Below, one piece after another: positions 53,454 through 61,252 of a DNA stretch of 64,000 nt. Source of the DNA: Arthrobacter bussei. GTDB taxonomy: Bacteria > Actinomycetota > Actinomycetes > Actinomycetales > Micrococcaceae. The position numbers were made by a program, and so were the translations under genes. Position 1 is the stretch's first letter. Every line of letters starts with the position of its first letter. Location: the NCBI RefSeq assembly GCF_009377195.2, contig NZ_VJXX01000001.1:930001-994000 (forward strand), in the 5' to 3' direction. The notes below the pieces were generated by a model that was not told where the DNA came from, did no database searches, and was given only the letters and a program-made list of their open reading frames with translations.

Positions 53454-54383
53454 CTACTTGAGCGAGCCCAGGGACAGTCCGCCCTGCCAGTACTTCTGGA
53501 GGGACAGGAAGGCGATGATCAGCGGGATGATCGAGATGAAGGCACCCGTGGTGATGAGGTTCCACAGCGCCTCGCCGCCGCTGCCGGCGTTGGAGAGGGC
53601 GGTCCAGCCGTTGAGTCCCACGGTGACGGGGAGCAGCAGCGGGTCGCTGAGGACCGCGAGCGGCAGGAAGAAGTTGTTCCAGGTGCCGACGACGGAGAGC
53701 AGGAGCACCGTGACGATGGCCGGGCGGAGCAGCGGCAGCGCGATGGTGAAGAACGTCCTGAGTTCCCCCGCCCCGTCGATCCGGGCGGCATCGAGCAGTT
53801 CGTCCGGCACCGCCTCCTGGGCGAAGACCCGCATGAGGTAGACGCCGAAGGGGCTGAGGAGCGACGGGAGGATGACGGCCCAGATGGTGTTGACGAGACC
53901 CACCTCGCTGAGCAGGACGAACGTCGGGATGACGAGCGCCGTCAGCGGGACCATGACCGCGCCGAGGAGGACGCCGAAGAAGGCGCCCCTGCCGCGGAAC
54001 CTGTACTTGGCGAAGCCGTAGCCGGCGAGGACCGCGAGGACCGTCGCACCCACACCGCCGGAGATGGCGTACAGGAACGAGTTGCCGAGCCACCGCCAGT
54101 AGATGCCGTTCTGGCGGTCGAACAGGCCCTGCACGTTGTCGAAGAAGTGGAACTCGTCGTCGAACCACAGCGGCCCACCAGAGCCGCTGAAGAGGCCGGC
54201 GGTGTCCTTGGTGCTCGCGACGGACAGCCACCAGATGGGGGTGATGAAGTAGATGACGAGGATGAGCAGGAAGATGTGCGAGCCGATGCGTGGTCCGCCG
54301 CTGCGGGCCCTGGTGCGCGACGCCGCGCTCCGGCCCCTGCCGCCCTGCTGCTTCGGATCGAGCGTGTCGGTGACGAGTGCCAT
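53454..54383 (-). CDS. ABC sugar permease, MalG type
   Basis: 309 residues, six helices after a basic N-terminus. The EAA loop is FAQEAVPDELLDAARIDGAGELRTFFTIALPLLRPA, and the end QKYWQGGLSLGSLK is usual for carbohydrate CUT1 permeases. Pairs with the MalF-type gene 3 bp upstream. No ATPase gene is in the operon; CUT1 systems often share a common MsmX/MsiK ATPase encoded elsewhere. Confidence 0.93.
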   Translation of the reverse strand: MALVTDTLDPKQQGGRGRSAASRTRARSGGPRIGSHIFLLILVIYFITPIWWLSVASTKDTAGLFSGSGGPLWFDDEFHFFDNVQGLFDRQNGIYWRWLGNSFLYAISGGVGATVLAVLAGYGFAKYRFRGRGAFFGVLLGAVMVPLTALVIPTFVLLSEVGLVNTIWAVILPSLLSPFGVYLMRVFAQEAVPDELLDAARIDGAGELRTFFTIALPLLRPAIVTVLLLSVVGTWNNFFLPLAVLSDPLLLPVTVGLNGWTALSNAGSGGEALWNLITTGAFISIIPLIIAFLSLQKYWQGGLSLGSLK

Positions 54384-54386
54384 GGC

Positions 54387-55337
54387 TTATTTCAGTCCGC
54401 TCTGCTTGCGGGTCAGGAAAAGGAAGAAGAAGGAGAACACGAAGACCACGATGCCGAGGGCGAAGGAGATGGCCGAGGCGTAGTTGAACTGGCTGTAGGA
54501 GAAGGCCAGCGAGAACGCGTACATGTTCGGTGTGTAGTCCGTGGGGATGGCACCCTGCGCCACCCCCCGCAGCACCTGTGGTTCGGTGAAGAACTGGAGG
54601 GTCCCGATCAGGGCGAAGATCACCACCATGACGAGCGACGAGGAGATCATCGGCACCTTGATGCGCGTGGCGATCTGCCGGTCCGAGGCGCCGTCGAGCA
54701 CGGCCGCCTCGTAGATACCCGGGTCGATGCCCCGCAGCGCCGCGTAGATGATGATCATGTAGTAGCCGGCCCACTGCCAGGTGACGATGTTCACGAGGCT
54801 GCCGAAGATGCTGTCCTGCGCGAGGAAGTTCGGCGCCTCGGCCCCGAACAGGGCGAAGACCGTACTCGCGGGACCGAAGCGCGGGCTGTAGAGGAAGCCC
54901 CACATGAGCGCGCCGATGACCACGGGCACGGCATAGGGGATGAAGATCATCAGCCGGGAGAACTTCGACGCCCAGGTGGCCAGGTTGTCGAGGACGAGCG
55001 CGGCGATCAGCGCCACGATCATCTGCGCCGGGATCATGATGAGCCCGAACTTCGCGACCGTGAGCAGTCCGTCGAGGAAGAGCGGATCGGTGAAGGCCTT
55101 GGCGTAGTTCGCGAATCCCACGAACCTGTCGCCGGTGGCGAGCGTGCTCGTGAACAGGCTCATCCGGAAGGCGAAGACGAGCGGGAGGACCAGGAAGGTC
55201 AGGAAGATCAGGGCGAAGGGTGCGACGAACAGCCATCCCCAGCGTTGGCGGCGCCGGTAGTTCCTGTCCGGTCGGTGCTTGACCGGCTGGTGTGCCTCGG
55301 CGCGGTGGGACGACGTCGGCGCGGTGGTCGTGGCCAT
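54387..55337 (-). CDS. ABC sugar permease, MalF type
   Basis: 316 residues, six helices. First helix WGWLFVAPFALIFLTFLVLPLVFAFRMSLF; EAA loop DPGIYEAAVLDGASDRQIATRIKVPMISSS. ATG 55337 is preceded by GAGGAAAG; the open frame upstream lies in a hairpin region and is not coding. Probably imports arabino-oligosaccharides, judged from the operon. Confidence 0.93.
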   Translation of the reverse strand: MATTTAPTSSHRAEAHQPVKHRPDRNYRRRQRWGWLFVAPFALIFLTFLVLPLVFAFRMSLFTSTLATGDRFVGFANYAKAFTDPLFLDGLLTVAKFGLIMIPAQMIVALIAALVLDNLATWASKFSRLMIFIPYAVPVVIGALMWGFLYSPRFGPASTVFALFGAEAPNFLAQDSIFGSLVNIVTWQWAGYYMIIIYAALRGIDPGIYEAAVLDGASDRQIATRIKVPMISSSLVMVVIFALIGTLQFFTEPQVLRGVAQGAIPTDYTPNMYAFSLAFSYSQFNYASAISFALGIVVFVFSFFFLFLTRKQSGLK

Positions 55338-55396
55338 GGTGGTCTTTCCTCGGGATCGGAACGGATGTGGGGTGAAGGTCTCCGCAGGGACCGGGA

Positions 55397-55430
55397 GGCA
55401 GGGTGCCCGCCCTGGGGCGGGCACCCTGCC
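55397..55430 (-). promoter_or_regulatory. 14-bp perfect intercistronic hairpin after the sugar-binding protein gene
   Basis: GGCAGGGTGCCCGC pairs exactly with GCGGGCACCCTGCC around a 6-nt loop, seven bases past the binding-protein stop and 60 bp before the permease start. No T-run. Expected to protect the upstream message or partly terminate, lowering permease expression. Confidence 0.75.
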
Positions 55431-55436
55431 GGCAGG

Positions 55437-56789
55437 CTACGTGAGCGTGAAGCCCTGCTCGGTGGCGTACTGCTCGAGCGAGGCCTGCAGGTCGTCGAGT
55501 GCCTGGCTCGCGTCCTTCTCGCCCTGGACCATGGCGTAGATCTGCACCGTCAGCTGGTCGTAGGCGTAGTTCTGGAAGGGGCTGAAGGTGGCGCCCTCGT
55601 AGCCGGCAGCGGCATCGAGGAACACGTCCCTGTTGATCTGCTGCCCGCCGAAGAACTCGTACTCCTTGGTGGCGAACTCGTCGGATTCCAGGACCGGCGC
55701 GTAGGAGGGGAAGAGGGCGCCCGCGTCGACGCCGAGGTTCATGCCTTCCTCGTTCCCGAAGATGCCCATGGCCACCTTCGCGGCGAGCTCCTTGTCGGAG
55801 GCCTGCTCGGTCACCGCGAAGGTCGAGCCGCCCCAGTTGACCTGCACGGGGTTCGCAGCGTCCCACTGCGGAAGCGGCGCTGCACGCCAGACCGCGGTCG
55901 GGTCGGCGTCCGAGAGCCCCTGCAGGTACCCGGGCCCCCAGGCCGCCGCGAGATACACGGCGTAGGAACCATCGACCAGCTTGGTGTTGTAGTCGGCGGT
56001 GAAGGCGTCATCGGTGGCCACGAGACCGTCCTTGACGAGTCCCTCCCAGTACTCGAGCACCTTCTTGGCGCCGTCGTCGTTCACGTTGATGCCGATCTCC
56101 TGCGGGTTCGCGGAGTCGTACTCGAACGGGACGGACCCGGCCTGGGCGAAGAGCGCCTGGTTGAATGCGCGGCCATTGGTCGGGAAGTCGGCCATGACCG
56201 CGCCGTCACCCGAGGCCTTCAGGGTCTGCGCGGCCGCCTCGAACTCCTCCCAGGTGGTCGGCACCTCGATGCCCGCGGCGTCGAAGATGTCCTGGCGGTA
56301 GAGCATGCCCATGGGTCCGCCGTCGACCGGGATCGCATACACGGCGTCGCCGCTCGATGCGTCCTCCCAGGCACCCTCGGCGTAGTCCCCCTCGACGTCG
56401 TTCGCGCCGAACTCGGTCAGGTCCACGAGGGCGTCGCGGATGGTGAAGCTGGAGAGGACCTCGGACTCGAGCTGGATGACGTCCGGGGCTCCGGACCCGG
56501 ACTCGATCGACGTCGAGAACTTCGTGTACTCGTCATTGCCCTGACCTGCGTTCGTCCAGCAGATCTGGACGTCGTCGTTGGCGTTGTTGAAGGTGTCGAC
56601 CACCTGGTCGAAACCGGGGTACCAGGCCCAGACGGTCACCTGGGGAGCCTCGGCGTTGACGACGGTGTTGGTGCAGGAGGCCGCTTCGGAGCCCCCTCCT
56701 CCGCCGCCGGATTCCCCTCCGGAGCAGCCGGTCAGTGCTACGGCGGTGGCGGCGACGATGCCGACCGATGCCAGGAACGTGGCTTTCAT
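55437..56789 (-). CDS. ABC sugar-binding lipoprotein
   Basis: 450 residues, SBP_bac_1 fold. Lipobox LTGC with Cys22, then a glycine-rich linker. Motifs include VTVWAWYPGFDQVVDTFNNAN, FTIRDALVDLTEFG, and NWGGSTFAVTEQASDKELA. ATG 56789 follows GAGAGGAAG; the frame upstream is the promoter. First gene of the arabinoside operon. Its promoter contains a TTGACA -35 and overlapping LacI-type operators. Confidence 0.93.
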   Translation of the reverse strand: MKATFLASVGIVAATAVALTGCSGGESGGGGGGSEAASCTNTVVNAEAPQVTVWAWYPGFDQVVDTFNNANDDVQICWTNAGQGNDEYTKFSTSIESGSGAPDVIQLESEVLSSFTIRDALVDLTEFGANDVEGDYAEGAWEDASSGDAVYAIPVDGGPMGMLYRQDIFDAAGIEVPTTWEEFEAAAQTLKASGDGAVMADFPTNGRAFNQALFAQAGSVPFEYDSANPQEIGINVNDDGAKKVLEYWEGLVKDGLVATDDAFTADYNTKLVDGSYAVYLAAAWGPGYLQGLSDADPTAVWRAAPLPQWDAANPVQVNWGGSTFAVTEQASDKELAAKVAMGIFGNEEGMNLGVDAGALFPSYAPVLESDEFATKEYEFFGGQQINRDVFLDAAAGYEGATFSPFQNYAYDQLTVQIYAMVQGEKDASQALDDLQASLEQYATEQGFTLT

Positions 56790-57098
56790 ATCGTGTGCTT
56801 CCTCTCGCGGTGGCGTTCCACCGTGGCCAGCCCGTGGGCGGCCGGTCCAGGTCCTGCAGGGAGGAGGATCACCGGGGCACCCGGATGGCGTGCCCGCTCG
56901 AATCTTCCTTGATCCGGGTCCCGTCCTCCTGCGCGTCGACCTCCGGTGGAGAGGTGTGGAGCAGGGCTTGGTTCCGTCGTTTACATCGTTGTAGGTAAAC
57001 GATGTAGAAGAAGCATGCAGAGTGAGGCCGGTCACTGTCAAGCAGGTGCTGCGGGAATCCTCCCCGGCGTCGGCACCATGACCCGCGGCGCGGGCAGC
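56790..57098. other. 309-bp promoter region between the sugar operon and its regulator gene
   Basis: Apart from the promoter and operator listed separately, no gene or repeat is seen. The transcribed leader of the binding-protein gene would be about 200 nt and has no obvious riboswitch. Confidence 0.6.
56982..57006 (-). promoter_or_regulatory. LacI-type operator at the arabinoside operon promoter
   Basis: TACATCGTT and AACGATGTA are perfect 9-bp inverted arms around 7 bases; inside, CTACAACGATGTAA (reverse strand) matches the 14-bp palindrome near the lacI start at 12 of 14 positions. A promoter lies immediately before it (TTGACA 57036-57041 and CATGCT 57012-57017, reverse strand, 18-bp spacing), so the operator starts close to +1. 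Confidence 0.75.
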
Positions 57099-58118
57099 TC
57101 AGCCGGGCAGCGCGGAGGACTCGCGCTCGATCACCTGGTAGCGGGCTTCGAACTCGCGGGGAGGCACATCACCGTCGCGCCGGGAGATCCGCTCCTGCAG
57201 CACCCGGACCGCGGTGTCCGCGATCTCGAGCCTGCCCGGGTCGATGGTGGAGAGGGTCGGCAGGGAGTACCGCCCCTCGTCGAGGTCGTCGAACCCGATG
57301 ACGGCGACGTCGTCGGGGATCCGCAGCCCCGCCTCCTGCAGCACCCGCATGGCACCGAGCGCCAGGGTGTCGTTCATGCCGAACATCGCGTCGAACTCCA
57401 CCCCCGATTCGAGGAGCTCGCGCATGGACGTCGCCCCATTGGCACGGTGCCAGAAGGTGGTGTAGCCGACGAGGGCGGGATCGAAGGGGATCCCCGCCTC
57501 CTCCAGTGCCTGCTGGTAGCCGCGCAGGCGGAGACCGGCCGAGCCGATCACCTCACCCCGGTGGCCGCCGACGACGGCGATGCGGCGCCGGCCCTTGGAG
57601 ATGAGATGCGCCGTCGCGGCCCGCGCCGATTCCACGTTGCTCATGGTCACGTGGTCGGTGGGGCCGCCGAAGATCCGTTCGCCGAGCAGGACGAGCGGGA
57701 AGTTGACGTCGAGGTAGTGGGCGTCCTCGTTCGACATGCCGAGCGGACTGAAGAGCAGGCCGTCGGTCATCTGCAGCCGTGGGCTCCGCAGGATCTCCAG
57801 CTCGCGTGCCCGGTCACCGCCGCCGGTCTGCTCGATGAGGACCTTGAGCCCCCGCCGCTCGGCGGCCGTGATGACGGCATCGGCCAGTTCGGCGAAGTAG
57901 CTGAGGGACAGCTCGGGGACGGCGAGGCCGATCACGCCGGTCCTGCCGGACCGGAGGCTGCGTGCCGAGAGGTTGGGGCTGTACCCGAGCTCGTCGATGG
58001 CCTCCATGACCCGCTGCTTGGTGTCGGCCCGGATGTGCTGGTAGTCGTTGATGACGTTCGAGACGGTCTTGATCGAGACGCCGGCCGCCAGGGCGACGTC
58101 CTTCAGTGTGGCCGCCAT
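57099..58118 (-). CDS. LacI-family regulator of the arabinoside operon
   Basis: 339 residues. The N-terminal HTH is TLKDVALAAGVSIKTVSNVIN with the hinge helix SPNLSARSLRSGRTGVIGL; the rest is a periplasmic-binding-protein-like sensor. ATG 58118 follows CGAGGGAG. It lies upstream of the operon on the same strand, and its probable operator (CTACAACGTTGTAG) occurs both before its own gene and, in related form, before the binding-protein gene. Inducer probably arabinose or an arabinoside. Confidence 0.93.
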   Translation of the reverse strand: MAATLKDVALAAGVSIKTVSNVINDYQHIRADTKQRVMEAIDELGYSPNLSARSLRSGRTGVIGLAVPELSLSYFAELADAVITAAERRGLKVLIEQTGGGDRARELEILRSPRLQMTDGLLFSPLGMSNEDAHYLDVNFPLVLLGERIFGGPTDHVTMSNVESARAATAHLISKGRRRIAVVGGHRGEVIGSAGLRLRGYQQALEEAGIPFDPALVGYTTFWHRANGATSMRELLESGVEFDAMFGMNDTLALGAMRVLQEAGLRIPDDVAVIGFDDLDEGRYSLPTLSTIDPGRLEIADTAVRVLQERISRRDGDVPPREFEARYQVIERESSALPG

Positions 58119-58170
58119 TGCGCTCCCTCGATCCACCGGTGATGCCCTGCACGTCACGCGTCCCGCGAGT

Positions 58171-58184
58171 CTACAACGTTGTAG
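58171..58184. promoter_or_regulatory. perfect 14-bp LacI operator
   Basis: CTACAACGTTGTAG is a complete palindrome with the central CG typical of LacI-family sites. It lies 53 bp before the lacI ATG and 75 bp before the alditol oxidase ATG, so it could control both. Confidence 0.8.
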
Positions 58185-58258
58185 GATTGCCGGGCACCCT
58201 ACCGCTTGTGTCCTGCGGCTCCTTTCCCGCCGGCGCGACCCTGCCAGACAAGGACACC

Positions 58259-59533
58259 ATGATCGAGGAACAGGTACGGGACCGGCTCAACTGGGCGGGA
58301 AACCATGCGTATGCCGCCGAGGCGATCGCCCACCCCACCACGCTCACGGAGCTGCAACGGGCCGTCACGGGAAGCACCCGCGTCAGCGCCCTCGGCTCCC
58401 GCCACTCCTTCAACGACATCGCGGACAGCCCGGGCACCCTCGTGTCGCTGGACGTCATGGACCCGGCCGTCTCGGTCGATCCGGAGGCCCTCACGGTCAC
58501 GGTCGGCGCGGGAGTGCGCTACGGCGTCCTCGCCGAGCACCTGCAGCGCCGCGGCTACGCCCTGCACAACCTCGCCTCCCTCCCCCACATCTCCATCGGT
58601 GGCGCCATCGCGACCGCCACCCACGGATCGGGGGACCGCAACGGGAACCTCGCGACCGCCGTCGTGGGCCTGGAGCTCGTCACGGCCTCCGGTGACGTCC
58701 TCACCGTCACACAGGGGGACGACGATTTCGACGGCATGGTGGTGGGCCTCGGCGCCCTCGGGGTCGTCCACCGCGTGACGCTGCGCATCGAGCCGACCTT
58801 CGAGGTCCGCCAGGACGTATTCACGGACGTCCCGTGGGACGCCGTGCTCGCCGACTACGACGCCGCCACCTCCGCCGCCTACAGCGTCAGCCTCTTCACG
58901 GACTGGACCGGCGGCACCATCGGTCAGGCCTGGCTGAAGAGCCGCGTGGACAGCGGGACCGCGGTCCCCACGGACTTCTTCGGCGGCACCCCGGCAGAGG
59001 CCGCCCTGCACCCCGTGCCGGGCGTGGCCGCGGACCACTGCACGCAGCAGCTCGGCGTCTCGGGCCCGTGGTCGGACCGCCTGGCCCACTTCCGCCTCGC
59101 CTTCACCCCCAGCAACGGCGAGGAACTGCAGACCGAGTATCTCGTGGGCCGCGAACACGCCGTCGCGGCCATCGAGGCCGTGCGCGCCCTCGCGCCACGC
59201 ATCACGCCGCTGCTGCAGGTCTCGGAGATCCGCTCGATGGCCGCGGACGGGCTCTGGCTCAGCAACAACTACCAGCGGGCCGGCATCGGCCTCCACTTCA
59301 CCTGGAAGCCCGCCCAGCCCGAGGTCGAGGCGCTGCTGCCGGAGATCGAGGCCGCCCTGGCGCCGTTCGCCATGCGTCCGCACTGGGGCAAGCTGTTCAC
59401 TGCTGATGCCGCCCGGCTGGCCCCGCTGTATCCGCGCTTCGACGACTTCCGCGCCCTGGCGGCACGCATGGATCCCGAGGGCAAATTCCGCAACGCCTTC
59501 CTGGACCGGACCGTCTTCGGCTCGACCGCCTAG
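58259..59533 (+). CDS. alditol oxidase (FAD, covalent)
   Basis: 424 residues, close to Streptomyces AldO (418). H49 in ALGSRHSFND corresponds to the histidine that binds FAD covalently; LPHISIGGAIATATHGSGDRNGNLA completes the FAD domain, and HWGKLFTADAA, FRNAFLDR mark the C-terminal ALO domain. It oxidises sugar alcohols such as xylitol or sorbitol with oxygen. ATG 58259 follows AAGGA. Divergent from lacI, sharing the operator region. Confidence 0.9.
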   Translation: MIEEQVRDRLNWAGNHAYAAEAIAHPTTLTELQRAVTGSTRVSALGSRHSFNDIADSPGTLVSLDVMDPAVSVDPEALTVTVGAGVRYGVLAEHLQRRGYALHNLASLPHISIGGAIATATHGSGDRNGNLATAVVGLELVTASGDVLTVTQGDDDFDGMVVGLGALGVVHRVTLRIEPTFEVRQDVFTDVPWDAVLADYDAATSAAYSVSLFTDWTGGTIGQAWLKSRVDSGTAVPTDFFGGTPAEAALHPVPGVAADHCTQQLGVSGPWSDRLAHFRLAFTPSNGEELQTEYLVGREHAVAAIEAVRALAPRITPLLQVSEIRSMAADGLWLSNNYQRAGIGLHFTWKPAQPEVEALLPEIEAALAPFAMRPHWGKLFTADAARLAPLYPRFDDFRALAARMDPEGKFRNAFLDRTVFGSTA

Positions 59534-59554
59534 GTCCTCGGACCACCCGGCCGG

Positions 59555-60418
59555 TCAGTGCTTGCGCGTCAGCCAGGTCCAGTGGGCCAGGGTGCGGAGG
59601 CGGATCAGGAGCGCCCTCGACTGCTCGGGGCCGTACGGGAGGATCGGGATGGCCTTGGTCATGTCCACGGAGGCCTCGTCCATGGCCAAGCGCGTCACCC
59701 TGATGGCACTGCGCATCTTGTTCATCTGCGTGGTGACCTCCGCGACGCCGACGGGAGCTCCGTGACCGGGGACGAACACGTCGTAGAGGTCCTCCAGCGC
59801 CACCATCTTCCCGAGCGTCCGCACCCAGTCCACGGGGAAGGAGTCCTCGAACGCCGGATCCGCGCCCTCCTCCACGAGGTCACCCGTGAAGAGGACGTTC
59901 CCGGCGCCGACGAGCAGATCGTGGTCCGTGTGGCCGCGGCCGAGGTGGAAGAGCGTCACCGACACCTCCCCCAGGTCGAGGTCCACGGGCGTGCCCTCCA
60001 CGAGCCGGTTGGCCGGGAGGATCTGCGTGTGGACGCCGTCGCCCGTGCCCATGGCCGGTTCGACGGCGGCGACCAGCGTCCGCTGGTCCTCGCCGGTCTC
60101 ACCCTGCGCGGCGCTGCACCTCGCGGTGGCCCAGAACTCCTCCACACCCTGCGCGGCGAAATAGGCGTTGCCGAAGAAGTGGTCCGCGTGCGCGTGCGTG
60201 TTGACCACGATCAGGGGCAGATCGGTGATGCCCCGGACCTGCGCGTACACCTCGGCGGCCCCGACGGGACCCGCACCGGCGTCGACCACCAGGGCGCGCT
60301 CGCGCCCGACGACGAGGCCCGCGTTCATCCGGAAGCCGGGAGTCGGGAGCTGGTAGATGCCCGGCGCGAGCTCGCGCCAGGGGCTGCGGGTCTCGGCGCT
60401 GGGGACGTCGGTGGTCAT
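59555..60418 (-). CDS. MBL-fold metallohydrolase
   Basis: 287 residues with the metallo-beta-lactamase motifs THAHADH, H in HLGRGHTDHD, D in FTGDLVEEGAD and H in VPGHGAP, a complete two-metal site. Function within the broad family cannot be fixed. GAGAGG precedes ATG 60418. Convergent with the alditol oxidase gene (21-bp gap). Confidence 0.9.
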   Translation of the reverse strand: MTTDVPSAETRSPWRELAPGIYQLPTPGFRMNAGLVVGRERALVVDAGAGPVGAAEVYAQVRGITDLPLIVVNTHAHADHFFGNAYFAAQGVEEFWATARCSAAQGETGEDQRTLVAAVEPAMGTGDGVHTQILPANRLVEGTPVDLDLGEVSVTLFHLGRGHTDHDLLVGAGNVLFTGDLVEEGADPAFEDSFPVDWVRTLGKMVALEDLYDVFVPGHGAPVGVAEVTTQMNKMRSAIRVTRLAMDEASVDMTKAIPILPYGPEQSRALLIRLRTLAHWTWLTRKH

Positions 60419-60552
60419 GGGGTCCTCTCGGTCGCGGCAGGACTCCCAGTCTAGGTCGGCCGGGTCCGCCCGCCGGGGAGCAGGCCGTGACCTCGTGGCG
60501 CGAGGAGCCGACCCGGCGACCCCACCGGGCGTCGGAGCCGGGATCTGCAGCG

Positions 60553-61191
60553 TCAGGTCCCGGCAGTCGCGGTGTCCGGGGCGGTGTCCGGGGCGGGCCG
60601 CGGGCGTTCCGGCACCCGGAAGACCGGCAGGGCGAGGTTGATCAGCGGCCCGATGAGGAGCGCGAAGGCGACGGTGCCCAGCCCCACGGTCCCGCCGAGC
60701 AGCCAGCCCAGCACCAGCACCGTGCCCTCGATGCCGGTGCGGACGAGCCAGATGGGCAGGCCGCTGCGCGCGTGGATGCCCGTCATCAGTCCGTCGCGCG
60801 GTCCGGGCCCCAGGCGGGCACCGATGTAGAGGCCGCTGGCGACGGCGAGGAGCACCAGGCCGCCGGTGAACAGCAGGATCCGCGCCCACAGCTGGGTGGG
60901 CTCGGTGAGCAGTGCCAGGCCGATCTCCGCGCTCGGCCCCACGAGCGCGACGTTGAGGACGGTGCCGATGCCCGGGCGCTGCCGCAGCGGGATCCAGAGG
61001 AGCAGGACGATCAGACCGATGATGTTGGTCATGAAACCGAAGGGGATGCCGGTCCGGAGGGACCCGCCCTGCCCGAGGACGTCCCAGGGCGAGACGCCGA
61101 GCGTCGCCCGGATCATCATCGCGAGGGACAGGCCGTAGAGGAAGAGTCCGAGCAGGAGTTGCAGTCCGCGCCGGACACCGAGGAAGGTCAT
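60553..61191 (-). CDS. yczE: YczE/YitT-family membrane protein
   Basis: 212 residues, five helices. GLFLYGLSLAMMIRATLGVSPWDVLGQG and LGPGPRDGLMTGIHARSGLPIWLVRTGIE are hallmarks of YczE-like proteins, which are generally encoded next to a MocR-type regulator as here. Transport or channel function is suspected, substrate unknown. ATG 61191 chosen over an upstream extension that enters the promoter. Confidence 0.9.
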   Translation of the reverse strand: MTFLGVRRGLQLLLGLFLYGLSLAMMIRATLGVSPWDVLGQGGSLRTGIPFGFMTNIIGLIVLLLWIPLRQRPGIGTVLNVALVGPSAEIGLALLTEPTQLWARILLFTGGLVLLAVASGLYIGARLGPGPRDGLMTGIHARSGLPIWLVRTGIEGTVLVLGWLLGGTVGLGTVAFALLIGPLINLALPVFRVPERPRPAPDTAPDTATAGT

Positions 61192-61209
61192 GCCTTCAGT
61201 ACAACGTGT

Positions 61210-61236
61210 AATTGGACTGACAACAAGATGCCAATT
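61210..61236. promoter_or_regulatory. inverted repeat in yczE/yczR divergent promoter
   Basis: AATTGG (61210-61215) and CCAATT (61231-61236) flank 15 bases in the 61-bp spacer between the genes. Likely binding site of the MocR-type regulator; A/T content is far above that of the surroundings. Confidence 0.55.
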
Positions 61237-61252
61237 GTGAAATGGTGGCTCC

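Noticed and set aside
53404-55866. Upstream extension of the arabinofuranosidase frame to 1324 codons
   Set aside because: Runs out of frame through both permease genes; abfA starts at ATG 53403 with the normal family N-terminus.
53391-56912. 1173-codon forward frame opposite the sugar operon
   Set aside because: Antisense to four well-supported genes; composition is typical of GC-rich complement frames.
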